From: an uncultured Collinsella sp.
Lineage (GTDB): Bacteria > Actinomycetota > Coriobacteriia > Coriobacteriales > Coriobacteriaceae
Length of the DNA stretch: 9,153 nt
Direction: 5' to 3'
Assembly (NCBI GenBank): GCA_900757465.1
Contig: CAAENY010000019.1
Location: forward strand, 1-9,153
Positions 1 through 5,349 of this stretch are shown in pieces. The first letter of the stretch is position 1, and the number at the start of each line of letters is the position of its first letter. Made by a program: the position numbers and the translations under genes. The notes beneath the pieces were generated by a model. It saw only the letters and a program-made list of their open reading frames with translations. It was not told the DNA's origin and made no database searches.

Positions 1-522
1 ATGGAGCGTGCTCAGGCCGACTACATGGGCATGCTGGCAACCGTTATGAACGCGCTCGCCCTGCAGGATGCCTTCGAGCATAACGATGTTCCCTGCCGCG
101 TGATGAGCGCTATCCAGATGAACGAGATCTGCGAGCCCTATATTCGCCGTCGCGCCATCAACCACCTTTCCAAGGGCAACGTCGTTATTTTTGCCGCCGG
201 TTCGGGCAATCCGTACTTTACGACCGACACCGCCGCGGCTCTTCGTGCGTGCGAGATCGGCGCCGAGATTCTGATTAAAGCCACCAAGGTTGACGGCATC
301 TACGACAAGGATCCCGTCAAGTGCGCCGATGCCGTCCGTTTTGACAAGATTACCTATCACGAGGTTCTCGTCCGCGGTCTGCAGGTTATGGATTCCACGG
401 CTACGGCACTGTGCCAGGATAACCGTATGCCGATTTTGGTCCTCAACATCGATGGCGAGGACACCGTCAAGCGCGCGCTTTCGGGTGAGCCCGTCGGCAC
501 GCTCGTCTATCAGGAGGATTAA
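1..522 (+). CDS. pyrH: UMP kinase (uridylate kinase), C-terminal part, 5' truncated by window
   Basis: Cytoplasmic kinase that phosphorylates UMP to UDP with ATP, the entry to UTP and CTP synthesis. The 173 visible residues match the E. coli protein from about its residue 70 onward, so roughly the first 70 residues, with the N-terminal glycine-rich nucleotide-binding part, lie before the window. The ATG at position 1 is therefore an internal Met and not the true start. Visible family landmarks are YMGMLATVMN (residues 8-17), the GSGNPYFTTDTAA stretch (about 67-79), KATKVDGIYDKDP (about 93-105) and the C-terminal VMDSTA segment (about 129-134). This belongs to the bacterial amino-acid-kinase fold and is unrelated to eukaryotic UMP/CMP kinase. 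It precedes frr by 2 nt, and the frr Shine-Dalgarno lies in its last codons. The order pyrH-frr is very widely conserved in bacteria, usually after rpsB-tsf, which would be expected just upstream. Confidence 0.96.
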   Translation: MERAQADYMGMLATVMNALALQDAFEHNDVPCRVMSAIQMNEICEPYIRRRAINHLSKGNVVIFAAGSGNPYFTTDTAAALRACEIGAEILIKATKVDGIYDKDPVKCADAVRFDKITYHEVLVRGLQVMDSTATALCQDNRMPILVLNIDGEDTVKRALSGEPVGTLVYQED

Positions 523-524
523 GC

Positions 525-1061
525 ATGGCAGATAACATCACCGCCCATATGGACAAGTCGCTCGAGTCCCTCAAGCATAACTTCTCCAAGGTCCGTACCG
601 GCCGCGCCAATGCCAACATTCTGTCCGACATCACCGTCGATTATTACGGTGTTCCCACGCCGGTCACGCAGGTTGCCGCCGTCAAGACCCCCGAGGCCCA
701 CATGCTGCTCATCGAGCCGTGGGACAAGGCACTCATCAATGCTATCGTCAAGGCCATCGGCGCTTCCGATCTGGGTATTACCCCCAACTCCGATGGCACC
801 GTCGTTCGTCTTCCGTTCCCGGCTCCCACTGAGGAGCGCCGTCGCGAGCTCGTCAAGGAGTGCCGCGAGTACGCCGAGCAGGCCAAGGTGTCTATCCGTA
901 ACATCCGTCGCGACTTCAACAACAAGCTCGAGCGCGATGAGGAGCTCACCGAGGACGATGTCCGTCGCGAGCAGGCCAAGGTCCAGAAGCACACCGATGA
1001 GTATGTCGCCAAGGTCGAGGAGCTTCTGAAGGAAAAAGAAGCCGAGGTCATGGAGATCTAA
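525..1061 (+). CDS. frr: Ribosome recycling factor
   Basis: Cytoplasmic factor that, with EF-G and GTP, splits the post-termination ribosome complex so that subunits can be reused. The protein has 178 residues against 185 in E. coli. It reads as the usual two-domain RRF: a long three-helix bundle made from residues about 1-30 and 105-178, and a small beta/alpha/beta domain II at about 31-104. Hallmarks are KVRTGRANA (22-30), the YYGVPTPV stretch (40-47) and the arginine-rich IRNIRRD (124-130), where family members contact the ribosome. The C-terminal third is highly charged and coiled-coil-like. The ATG is preceded by a perfect AGGAGG at 512-517 with 7-nt spacing, inside the end of pyrH. The uppS start codon follows its stop by 1 nt, so coupled translation is likely. 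Confidence 0.97.
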   Translation: MADNITAHMDKSLESLKHNFSKVRTGRANANILSDITVDYYGVPTPVTQVAAVKTPEAHMLLIEPWDKALINAIVKAIGASDLGITPNSDGTVVRLPFPAPTEERRRELVKECREYAEQAKVSIRNIRRDFNNKLERDEELTEDDVRREQAKVQKHTDEYVAKVEELLKEKEAEVMEI

Positions 1062-1065
1062 GGTG
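1052..1065 (+). promoter_or_regulatory. Ribosome binding site and GTG start of uppS
   Basis: GGAG at 1052-1055 lies in the last codons of frr, 7 nt before a GTG at 1063. Downstream of this GTG there is no in-frame ATG, GTG or TTG before the Met of the catalytic MDGNGRW motif. The GTG is therefore the only sensible start, and the terminator-like hairpin at 1100-1126 lies inside the coding sequence. Confidence 0.8.
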
Positions 1066-1857
1066 CAATACGACGAGCATAAACTGGTCGAGTACTTTGC
1101 CGACGCCCCTGCGGGCGTCGGTTTTTCCGACCTTGACCTCAATAACATTCCGCACCATATCTCGTGCATCATGGACGGCAACGGTCGCTGGGCCACGTCG
1201 CGCGGTCTTGCGCGCACTGAGGGCCACAAGGCGGGTATCGTCTCCCTTCGTGAGATTATTACCGCCTGCGTGCGTCTGGGCGTCGACGTGCTTTCTGCCT
1301 ATGCGTTTTCGACCGAAAACTGGAATCGCCCTCAGCACGAAGTCAACGTTCTGATGCACCTGTTTGCCAAGACGTTCATCGACGAGCTGCCGCTTCTGAA
1401 GCGCGAAAACGTGCGTGTTGTCTTTTTGGGTGACATTTCCGCGCTGCCCAAGAAGACCCGCGACGTTTTTGAACGCGGTCTTGCTGAGTGCGCCGATCAC
1501 ACCGGCATGACGCTGGCGCTTGCCGTCAACTACGGCGCGCGTGCCGAGATTACCCGCGCTGTCCGTCAGATCGCACTCGACGCTGCCGCCGGTAAGATCG
1601 ATCCTGCCGCAATTGATGACGACATGGTGGCTTCCCACCTCTATACCGCCAGCCTTCCCGATCCTGAGCTTGTGATTCGCACTTCTGGTGAGCTGCGCCT
1701 TTCGAACTATCTGCTGTGGCAGGTGGCTTATTCCGAATTCTACGTCACCGATACCTATTGGCCCGACTTTGATCGTTGGGGCCTTGTCGACGCCATTTTG
1801 GCCTATCAGGGCCGTGACCGTAGGTTTGGTGGTCTGAGCAAGACCGAGGAGGCTTAA
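1063..1857 (+). CDS. uppS: Isoprenyl transferase (undecaprenyl diphosphate synthase)
   Basis: Cis-prenyltransferase that extends farnesyl diphosphate with isopentenyl diphosphate to undecaprenyl diphosphate, the lipid carrier for peptidoglycan and other wall polymers. The enzyme is peripheral at the inner face of the membrane. The 264-residue protein carries the family signature MDGNGRWA with the Mg-binding Asp38, the AFSTENWNRP stretch (81-90), NYGAR (156-160), RTSGE..R.SN (Arg206, Arg212, Ser214) and the SEFY segment with Glu225. It begins with GTG. About 30 residues precede the conserved HHISCIMDGN block, around 15 more than in E. coli, and this extension contains the terminator-like hairpin. 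Some actinobacteria have short-chain or trans/cis mixed paralogues, so the exact product length is inferred from operon context (cdsA, dxr, ispG). The cdsA Shine-Dalgarno overlaps the last codons. Confidence 0.95.
   Translation: MQYDEHKLVEYFADAPAGVGFSDLDLNNIPHHISCIMDGNGRWATSRGLARTEGHKAGIVSLREIITACVRLGVDVLSAYAFSTENWNRPQHEVNVLMHLFAKTFIDELPLLKRENVRVVFLGDISALPKKTRDVFERGLAECADHTGMTLALAVNYGARAEITRAVRQIALDAAAGKIDPAAIDDDMVASHLYTASLPDPELVIRTSGELRLSNYLLWQVAYSEFYVTDTYWPDFDRWGLVDAILAYQGRDRRFGGLSKTEEA
1100..1126 (+). terminator. Intrinsic-terminator-like hairpin inside the uppS 5' coding region
   Basis: The arm CCGACGCCC (1100-1108) pairs perfectly over 9 bp with GGGCGTCGG (1113-1121) around a CTGC tetraloop, and T5 (1122-1126) follows directly. 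This is the canonical form of a Rho-independent terminator, but it lies 38 nt inside uppS, in the poorly conserved N-terminal extension. Translating ribosomes would melt it, so it could act as an attenuator that stops transcription when uppS initiation is slow. The hairpin is seen directly; the regulatory role is inference. Confidence 0.45.
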
Positions 1858-1859
1858 TC

Positions 1860-2759
1860 GTGTCCGATCGTCCCAAGGCAACTGCTCCCAAGACATCTGA
1901 GCGCAAGGCTGTCGCTGCGGGAGCGCCCGCAGCGAAGAATGGCACCGGTTCGTGGCTTGCGGGCTTTATCACCCGTGCCGCCGCCGGTATCGTTTACGCC
2001 GTTGTCTTTATCCTGTGCCTGGTTTTGGGTATCGTGCCCACGGCCATCTTTGTTTCTGTCATGAGCGGTCTGTGCTGCTATGAGTTTTTCCGTATGACGA
2101 GGCTCGATGGCAAGATGGCTAACGAGCGCATGGGTATCGCTGCCGCCGTACTCTTTCCGCTGTCGGCGTTGGGCGATTCGATGTTGCTGAATGCCCTGCT
2201 TTTTGCCCTGATGCTCGCTGTGGGCATTTGGTATGTCTGGTCGCCGCGTACCCGCATCTCTGATGTGGCCGTGACGCTCATGGGTCCCATCTACACTGGC
2301 TTTATGCTGTCGGCTATCGTGCTGCTGCGCGATGCCGTGCCCGGTTTTGCCGGCGCCTTGCTTTCGGTGGGCGTTTGCGCGTCCCTTTGGGTCTCCGATT
2401 CGTTTGCCTACATCGTGGGCAGCCGTATCGGCAAGCACAAGATGGTTCCCAAGATCTCTCCTAAAAAGAGCTGGGAGGGATTTGTCGGCGGCATTCTGGG
2501 CTCGGTTTTGATTTGGCTCATCCTGTGGGCGACGCACTTCTACAAACTCAGCCTGCCCTATGCGCTGCTGTGCGGCTTGGTCGTGTCCATCCTGGGCGTT
2601 ATCGGCGACCTCATTGAGTCGCGCATCAAGCGTGGCGTGGGCGTCAAGGATTCCGGCAACCTTATCCCGGGCCATGGCGGCATGCTCGACCGTAGCGACT
2701 CGCTTATCTTTGGCTGCATTACCGCGCAGCTGCTTTTGATGATCGGGGGCGTGCTGTAA
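1860..2759 (+). CDS. cdsA: Phosphatidate cytidylyltransferase (CDP-diglyceride synthase)
   Basis: Integral membrane enzyme that makes CDP-diacylglycerol from CTP and phosphatidic acid, the branch point for bacterial phospholipids. It has 299 residues: a hydrophilic Pro/Ala/Lys-rich cytoplasmic N-tail (about 1-34), then several hydrophobic segments (about 38-75, 92-127, 135-155, 160-190, 208-228, 233-252, 280-299). The C-terminal part carries the family signature, running from Ser254 (SRIKRGVGVKDSG) to HGGMLDRSD (272-280), plus the metal-site-like WVSDSFAY (177-184) and KKSWEG (202-207). It starts with GTG at 1860, chosen because a strong GAGGAGG (1846-1852) sits 7 nt upstream inside the end of uppS. 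The stop overlaps the dxr start by 1 nt (TAATG). The N-tail codons form a strong hairpin (1912-1935). Confidence 0.95.
   Translation: MSDRPKATAPKTSERKAVAAGAPAAKNGTGSWLAGFITRAAAGIVYAVVFILCLVLGIVPTAIFVSVMSGLCCYEFFRMTRLDGKMANERMGIAAAVLFPLSALGDSMLLNALLFALMLAVGIWYVWSPRTRISDVAVTLMGPIYTGFMLSAIVLLRDAVPGFAGALLSVGVCASLWVSDSFAYIVGSRIGKHKMVPKISPKKSWEGFVGGILGSVLIWLILWATHFYKLSLPYALLCGLVVSILGVIGDLIESRIKRGVGVKDSGNLIPGHGGMLDRSDSLIFGCITAQLLLMIGGVL
1912..1935 (+). other. Strong inverted repeat early in cdsA
   Basis: TCGCTGCGGG (1912-1921) and CCCGCAGCGA (1926-1935) form a perfect 10-bp stem with an AGCG loop. No T-run follows, so it is not a terminator. It lies about 50 nt into the gene, in codons for the low-complexity Ala/Gly/Pro tail. 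It may be a chance product of GC-rich alanine codons, or an RNA structure that affects ribosome movement or mRNA stability. Confidence 0.5.
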
Positions 2760-3946
2760 TGTCATTCCAGACGACGTATGGCTCCGATGGACGCCTTCGT
2801 GTTGCCATCCTGGGTTGTACGGGCTCTATCGGCACGCAGGCACTCGACGTGTGCCGTCAGCATGCCGATCGACTGCAGGTAACGGCGCTGTCCGTCAATT
2901 CCAGCACCTCGGAGCTCGTTGCCGCCGCCCGCGAGTTCTCGGTTCCGGCCGTTGCCGTGGCCGACTCCGCCCACGGTGCGGACGCCGTGCTGCAGGAGCT
3001 GCCCGAGGGCACGGAGCTCGGTGTTGGTGCGCAGGCGGTTTGTGAGCTCGCACGTCGCGATGATGTCGACTGTGTGCTTGTTGCCATTGTGGGCGCTGCC
3101 GGGCTCGAAGCGAGCCATGCGGCCTTGACCTCGAATAAGCGTCTTGCCCTTGCCAACAAGGAGTCCCTCGTCGTCGGTGGCGACTTGTTTATGCCGTTGG
3201 CGCAACCGGGCCAGCTTATTCCAGTTGACTCTGAGCACTCCGCCATCTACCAGTGCTATCTGGGGGAGAACCCACGCGAGGCTCATTGTATTTGGCTCAC
3301 CTGCTCGGGCGGTCCGTTCTTTGGCCGCACGCGCGACGAGCTCAATCGCGTGACGCGTGCCGATGCCCTCGCACATCCCACGTGGGCCATGGGTGCCAAG
3401 ATCACCATCGACTCCGCCACCCTCATGAACAAGGGTCTGGAGCGCATTGAGGCCATGCATCTGTTTAACTGCGACCTCGATTTCATTAACGTGGTCGTGC
3501 AACGTCAGTCCAAGATTCACTCTATGGTCGAGTTTGCCGACGGCTCCGTGATGGCGCATCTCGGTGCTTCCGACATGCGTATTCCCATCCAGTTCGCGTT
3601 CTCGTATCCCGAGCGTTGGGATACCCCGGCGCCTCGTATCGATTTCCGCGAGCTGGGACAGCTCACGTTTGATGCTGCCGACATGGATACCTTCCGCTGT
3701 CTGGCACTGGCCGAGCGTGCCGGCAAGACGGGTGGCACCATGCCGTGCGTGCTCAATGCCGCCAACGAGGTCGCCGTCGATGCCTTCCTGCACGATGGCT
3801 GCAGCTTTACCGATATCGATCGCATTGTGGAATCCTGCATGGATGCCCACGATATGCAGGCGGTCGATTCGTTTGAGCAGCTTCGCGACATCGATGCGTG
3901 GGCGCGTGAAAAAGCTGCGCAGGCGCTCGCCGCAACCCGTTCCTAA
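2759..3946 (+). CDS. dxr: 1-deoxy-D-xylulose-5-phosphate reductoisomerase
   Basis: Cytoplasmic NADPH- and Mg/Mn-dependent enzyme of the MEP pathway. It converts 1-deoxy-D-xylulose 5-phosphate to 2-C-methyl-D-erythritol 4-phosphate and is the target of fosmidomycin. The protein has 395 residues (E. coli 398). The N-terminal Rossmann part shows GCTGSIGTQ (19-27) and ANKES (132-136). The catalytic domain has Asp157 and Glu159 in PVDSEHSA, SGGPFFG (183-189), His206 in AHPTW and NKGLE (224-228) with the third metal ligand Glu228. The flexible loop contains Trp209, and His254 lies in IHSMV. The C-terminal helical domain holds LNAANEVAV (332-340). One oddity is VQRQS at 247-251, where most members read [VI]HPQS. 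The ATG overlaps the cdsA stop, with GGGGG (2745-2749) 9 nt upstream as a plausible Shine-Dalgarno. IspG, a later step in the same pathway, lies two genes downstream. Confidence 0.97.
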   Translation: MSFQTTYGSDGRLRVAILGCTGSIGTQALDVCRQHADRLQVTALSVNSSTSELVAAAREFSVPAVAVADSAHGADAVLQELPEGTELGVGAQAVCELARRDDVDCVLVAIVGAAGLEASHAALTSNKRLALANKESLVVGGDLFMPLAQPGQLIPVDSEHSAIYQCYLGENPREAHCIWLTCSGGPFFGRTRDELNRVTRADALAHPTWAMGAKITIDSATLMNKGLERIEAMHLFNCDLDFINVVVQRQSKIHSMVEFADGSVMAHLGASDMRIPIQFAFSYPERWDTPAPRIDFRELGQLTFDAADMDTFRCLALAERAGKTGGTMPCVLNAANEVAVDAFLHDGCSFTDIDRIVESCMDAHDMQAVDSFEQLRDIDAWAREKAAQALAATRS

Positions 3947-3951
3947 CCCAT

Positions 3952-3974
3952 AAGGATTGCTTTTTCGTTTTATG
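3952..3974 (+). promoter_or_regulatory. Ribosome binding site region and start choice for rseP
   Basis: The only good Shine-Dalgarno is AAGGA at 3952-3956. An in-frame TTG at 3957 touches it directly (0 nt), which is too close for initiation. The next in-frame start, ATG at 3972, is 15 nt away, which is long but usable. The ATG is preferred, and the run TGCTTTTTCGTTTT between them is unstructured. A weak or tuned initiation rate is possible. Confidence 0.5.
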
Positions 3975-5333
3975 GATACTGTTCTGAGCGTTCTTTCATC
4001 GGTCTTTTGGGGCCTGCTGATGCTTTCCGTCCTCGTGTTTTTGCACGAGGGCGGCCACTTTTTGGCGGCGCGTGCCTGCGGCGTCCGTGTGACCGAGTTC
4101 TTTTTGGGCCTGCCGTGCCGCTTTGACATCCATTACACGTCGCGTCGCATTGGAACCAAGTTTGGCGTGACCCCGCTGCTGCTGGGTGGCTACGCTGCCA
4201 TCTGCGGTATGGATCCGACCGATGTCTCGTGCGCCGATCGCGTGCTCGCGGCTATCTACCGTCATGGTCGCGTGACCGTGGCCGACCTTGCTGTCGAGCT
4301 CGAGCTTTCCGAGGAGGATGTGCTCGAGGCATGCGCCTTGCTCTTGGGTTGGGGCTCTATCGCGCCTTGGTATGAGGAAGGGGAGAAGCCCTCGCCGAGC
4401 TACTATCCCACCAAATATCAGACGTTGCCACGAGACACGGCAGGCTATACCACCTTTGATGGTCGCCGTTTCGATCGCGAACATGCGACTGCCGAGGGCG
4501 ATGTGTGGGAGCTGCCGTGCGGCGAGGCCGAGTTCCTTGCGCAAGAACGCTCGCACACCTATCTTGGCCAAGGCTTTCTCAAGCGCGCCTTTATGCTGCT
4601 CGCAGGCATTATCGTCAATATCTTGACGGGTTTTTTGCTCCTTATGAGCATCTATTCCATTGCGGGTGTCACCGTGCCGATGGATACCAACGTGATCGGT
4701 CAGGTTGACGAGGGGTCTATTGCCGCCAAGGCGGGTATCGAGGCCGGTGATGCGATCCTTTCGGTTGACGGTGTCTCATGTTCTACTTGGATGGATGTCT
4801 ACGATGCCATCGGCAAGGCCGCCGGTAAGGACGATATCGCCATCGAGTACGAGCGTGACGGCAAGCAGCATTCGACCACGGTTGCGCTCAAAGAGGACGA
4901 GCGCCTAGGTGTGTATGCCTCTACGCAGGTGGTCCGTTTAGACCCGATCACCTCGGCGCGTCTGTCATTCTCCTATGTTGTACAGACGGCGGATGGCGTG
5001 ATGCGCCTACTCCAGCCGCAGCATACGATGGAGATTCTCGATCAGTCTTCTTCGATCGTGGGTATTAGCGTTATGTCCTCACAGGCTGCTGCTGCCGGCC
5101 CCGCAACGTTCCTGTCGTTTGCCGCGCTCATTTCGTTCTCGCTTGGCTTTATGAACCTGCTGCCCATCCCACCACTCGATGGCGGCAAGCTGGTCATCGA
5201 GATCATTCAAAAGATTGCGGGCCGCGAGCTTCCGCTCAAGGTCCAGACGATTGTGAGCTATGTGGGCATCGCGCTCTTTGCGCTGCTGTTTGTCTATATG
5301 CTTCGTTCCGACATCCTTCGATTTATTCTGTAG
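3972..5333 (+). CDS. rseP: Site-2 protease family intramembrane zinc metalloprotease with a cytoplasmic insertion
   Basis: Membrane-embedded zinc protease of the RseP/RasP family, which cuts membrane proteins such as anti-sigma factors or signal-peptide remnants. With the ATG at 3972 it has 453 residues. TM1 (about 7-35) carries HEGGH (25-29), whose two His residues and Glu form the zinc site. A hydrophilic stretch then reaches GGY (72-74), a TM2-like segment lies at about 202-232, a single PDZ domain at about 233-315, and TM segments at about 380-400 and 425-445. NLLPIPPLDGG (395-405) supplies the third zinc ligand, Asp403. Between GGYAAICGM and TM2 there are about 110 residues (81-192) where E. 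coli has only about 25. Their first half (85-135) reads as a winged helix. E. coli RseP topology places this loop in the cytoplasm. The neighbours dxr, cdsA and proS match the usual setting of this gene. The substrate cannot be told from the sequence. Confidence 0.93.
   Translation: MDTVLSVLSSVFWGLLMLSVLVFLHEGGHFLAARACGVRVTEFFLGLPCRFDIHYTSRRIGTKFGVTPLLLGGYAAICGMDPTDVSCADRVLAAIYRHGRVTVADLAVELELSEEDVLEACALLLGWGSIAPWYEEGEKPSPSYYPTKYQTLPRDTAGYTTFDGRRFDREHATAEGDVWELPCGEAEFLAQERSHTYLGQGFLKRAFMLLAGIIVNILTGFLLLMSIYSIAGVTVPMDTNVIGQVDEGSIAAKAGIEAGDAILSVDGVSCSTWMDVYDAIGKAAGKDDIAIEYERDGKQHSTTVALKEDERLGVYASTQVVRLDPITSARLSFSYVVQTADGVMRLLQPQHTMEILDQSSSIVGISVMSSQAAAAGPATFLSFAALISFSLGFMNLLPIPPLDGGKLVIEIIQKIAGRELPLKVQTIVSYVGIALFALLFVYMLRSDILRFIL
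4031..4050 (+). other. Hairpin over the HExxH codons of rseP
   Basis: CCTCGTG (4031-4037) pairs with CACGAGG (4044-4050) over 7 bp, extended by a T-G wobble (4038-4043), leaving a TTTT loop. It lies 59 nt after the ATG and covers the codons for LVFLHEGG. Because these codons are constrained by the catalytic motif, chance is a fair explanation. A translation-slowing role near the first membrane segment is possible. Confidence 0.35.
4212..4547 (+). other. Insertion region in RseP with a winged-helix-like segment
   Basis: These codons encode residues 81-192 of the protease. Residues 85-135 follow a helix-turn-helix pattern: a first helix around ADRVLAAIYRHG, a short turn, TVADLAVELEL as second helix, then SEEDVLEACALLLGWGSI as recognition-type helix, followed by APWYEEG as a possible wing. 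Residues 136-192 are polar and aromatic-rich (SYYPTKYQTLP, WELPCGEAEF) with no recognised domain. Reading frame and base composition are continuous with the rest of the gene, so this is not a recent insertion or a frameshift. The fold assignment comes from pattern reading only. Confidence 0.5.
4613..4636 (+). terminator. Weak terminator-like hairpin inside rseP
   Basis: CGTCAA (4613-4618) pairs perfectly with TTGACG (4623-4628) around a TATC loop, and GG then T6 (4629-4636) follow. The stem has only 6 bp and is AT-rich for this genome, so termination would be inefficient. It lies in codons for the second hydrophobic segment, where T-rich codons are expected anyway. Confidence 0.2.
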
Positions 5334-5349
5334 GGGAGTGTTTGGATTG
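5333..5349 (+). promoter_or_regulatory. Ribosome binding site and TTG start of ispG
   Basis: GGGGAG at 5333-5338 overlaps the rseP stop codon and stands 8 nt before an in-frame TTG at 5347. The other candidate, GTG at 5338, would overlap this Shine-Dalgarno and is less likely. The open frame continues upstream to 5260 only as a shadow inside rseP. Confidence 0.7.

Noticed and set aside
1305..1320. GTTTTC/GAAAAC mini-hairpin in uppS
   Set aside because: It is a 6-bp AT-rich stem within conserved FSTEN codons. It is likely chance and has no following T-run.
1854..2765. Minus-strand open frame (303 codons) exactly opposite cdsA
   Set aside because: Its translation is rich in His, Gln, Asp and Arg, as expected for the complement of membrane-protein codons. 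No motif or ribosome binding site was recognised.
3941..3971. T-rich dxr-rseP gap as a terminator
   Set aside because: The only pairing before the T-runs is about 4 bp (TCCT/AGGA), too weak for an intrinsic terminator.
2762..4129. Long minus-strand open frame (455 codons) opposite dxr and the start of rseP
   Set aside because: Same effect: no family motif, biased composition, and dxr on the plus strand is unmistakable.
4623..4656. TTGACG in rseP as a possible -35 box of an internal promoter
   Set aside because: No acceptable -10 hexamer occurs at 16-18 nt spacing. The sequence is better explained as codons and one arm of a small hairpin.
5260..5346. Upstream extension of the ispG reading frame into rseP
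   Set aside because: The extension overlaps conserved C-terminal rseP codons, and a good Shine-Dalgarno points to TTG 5347.
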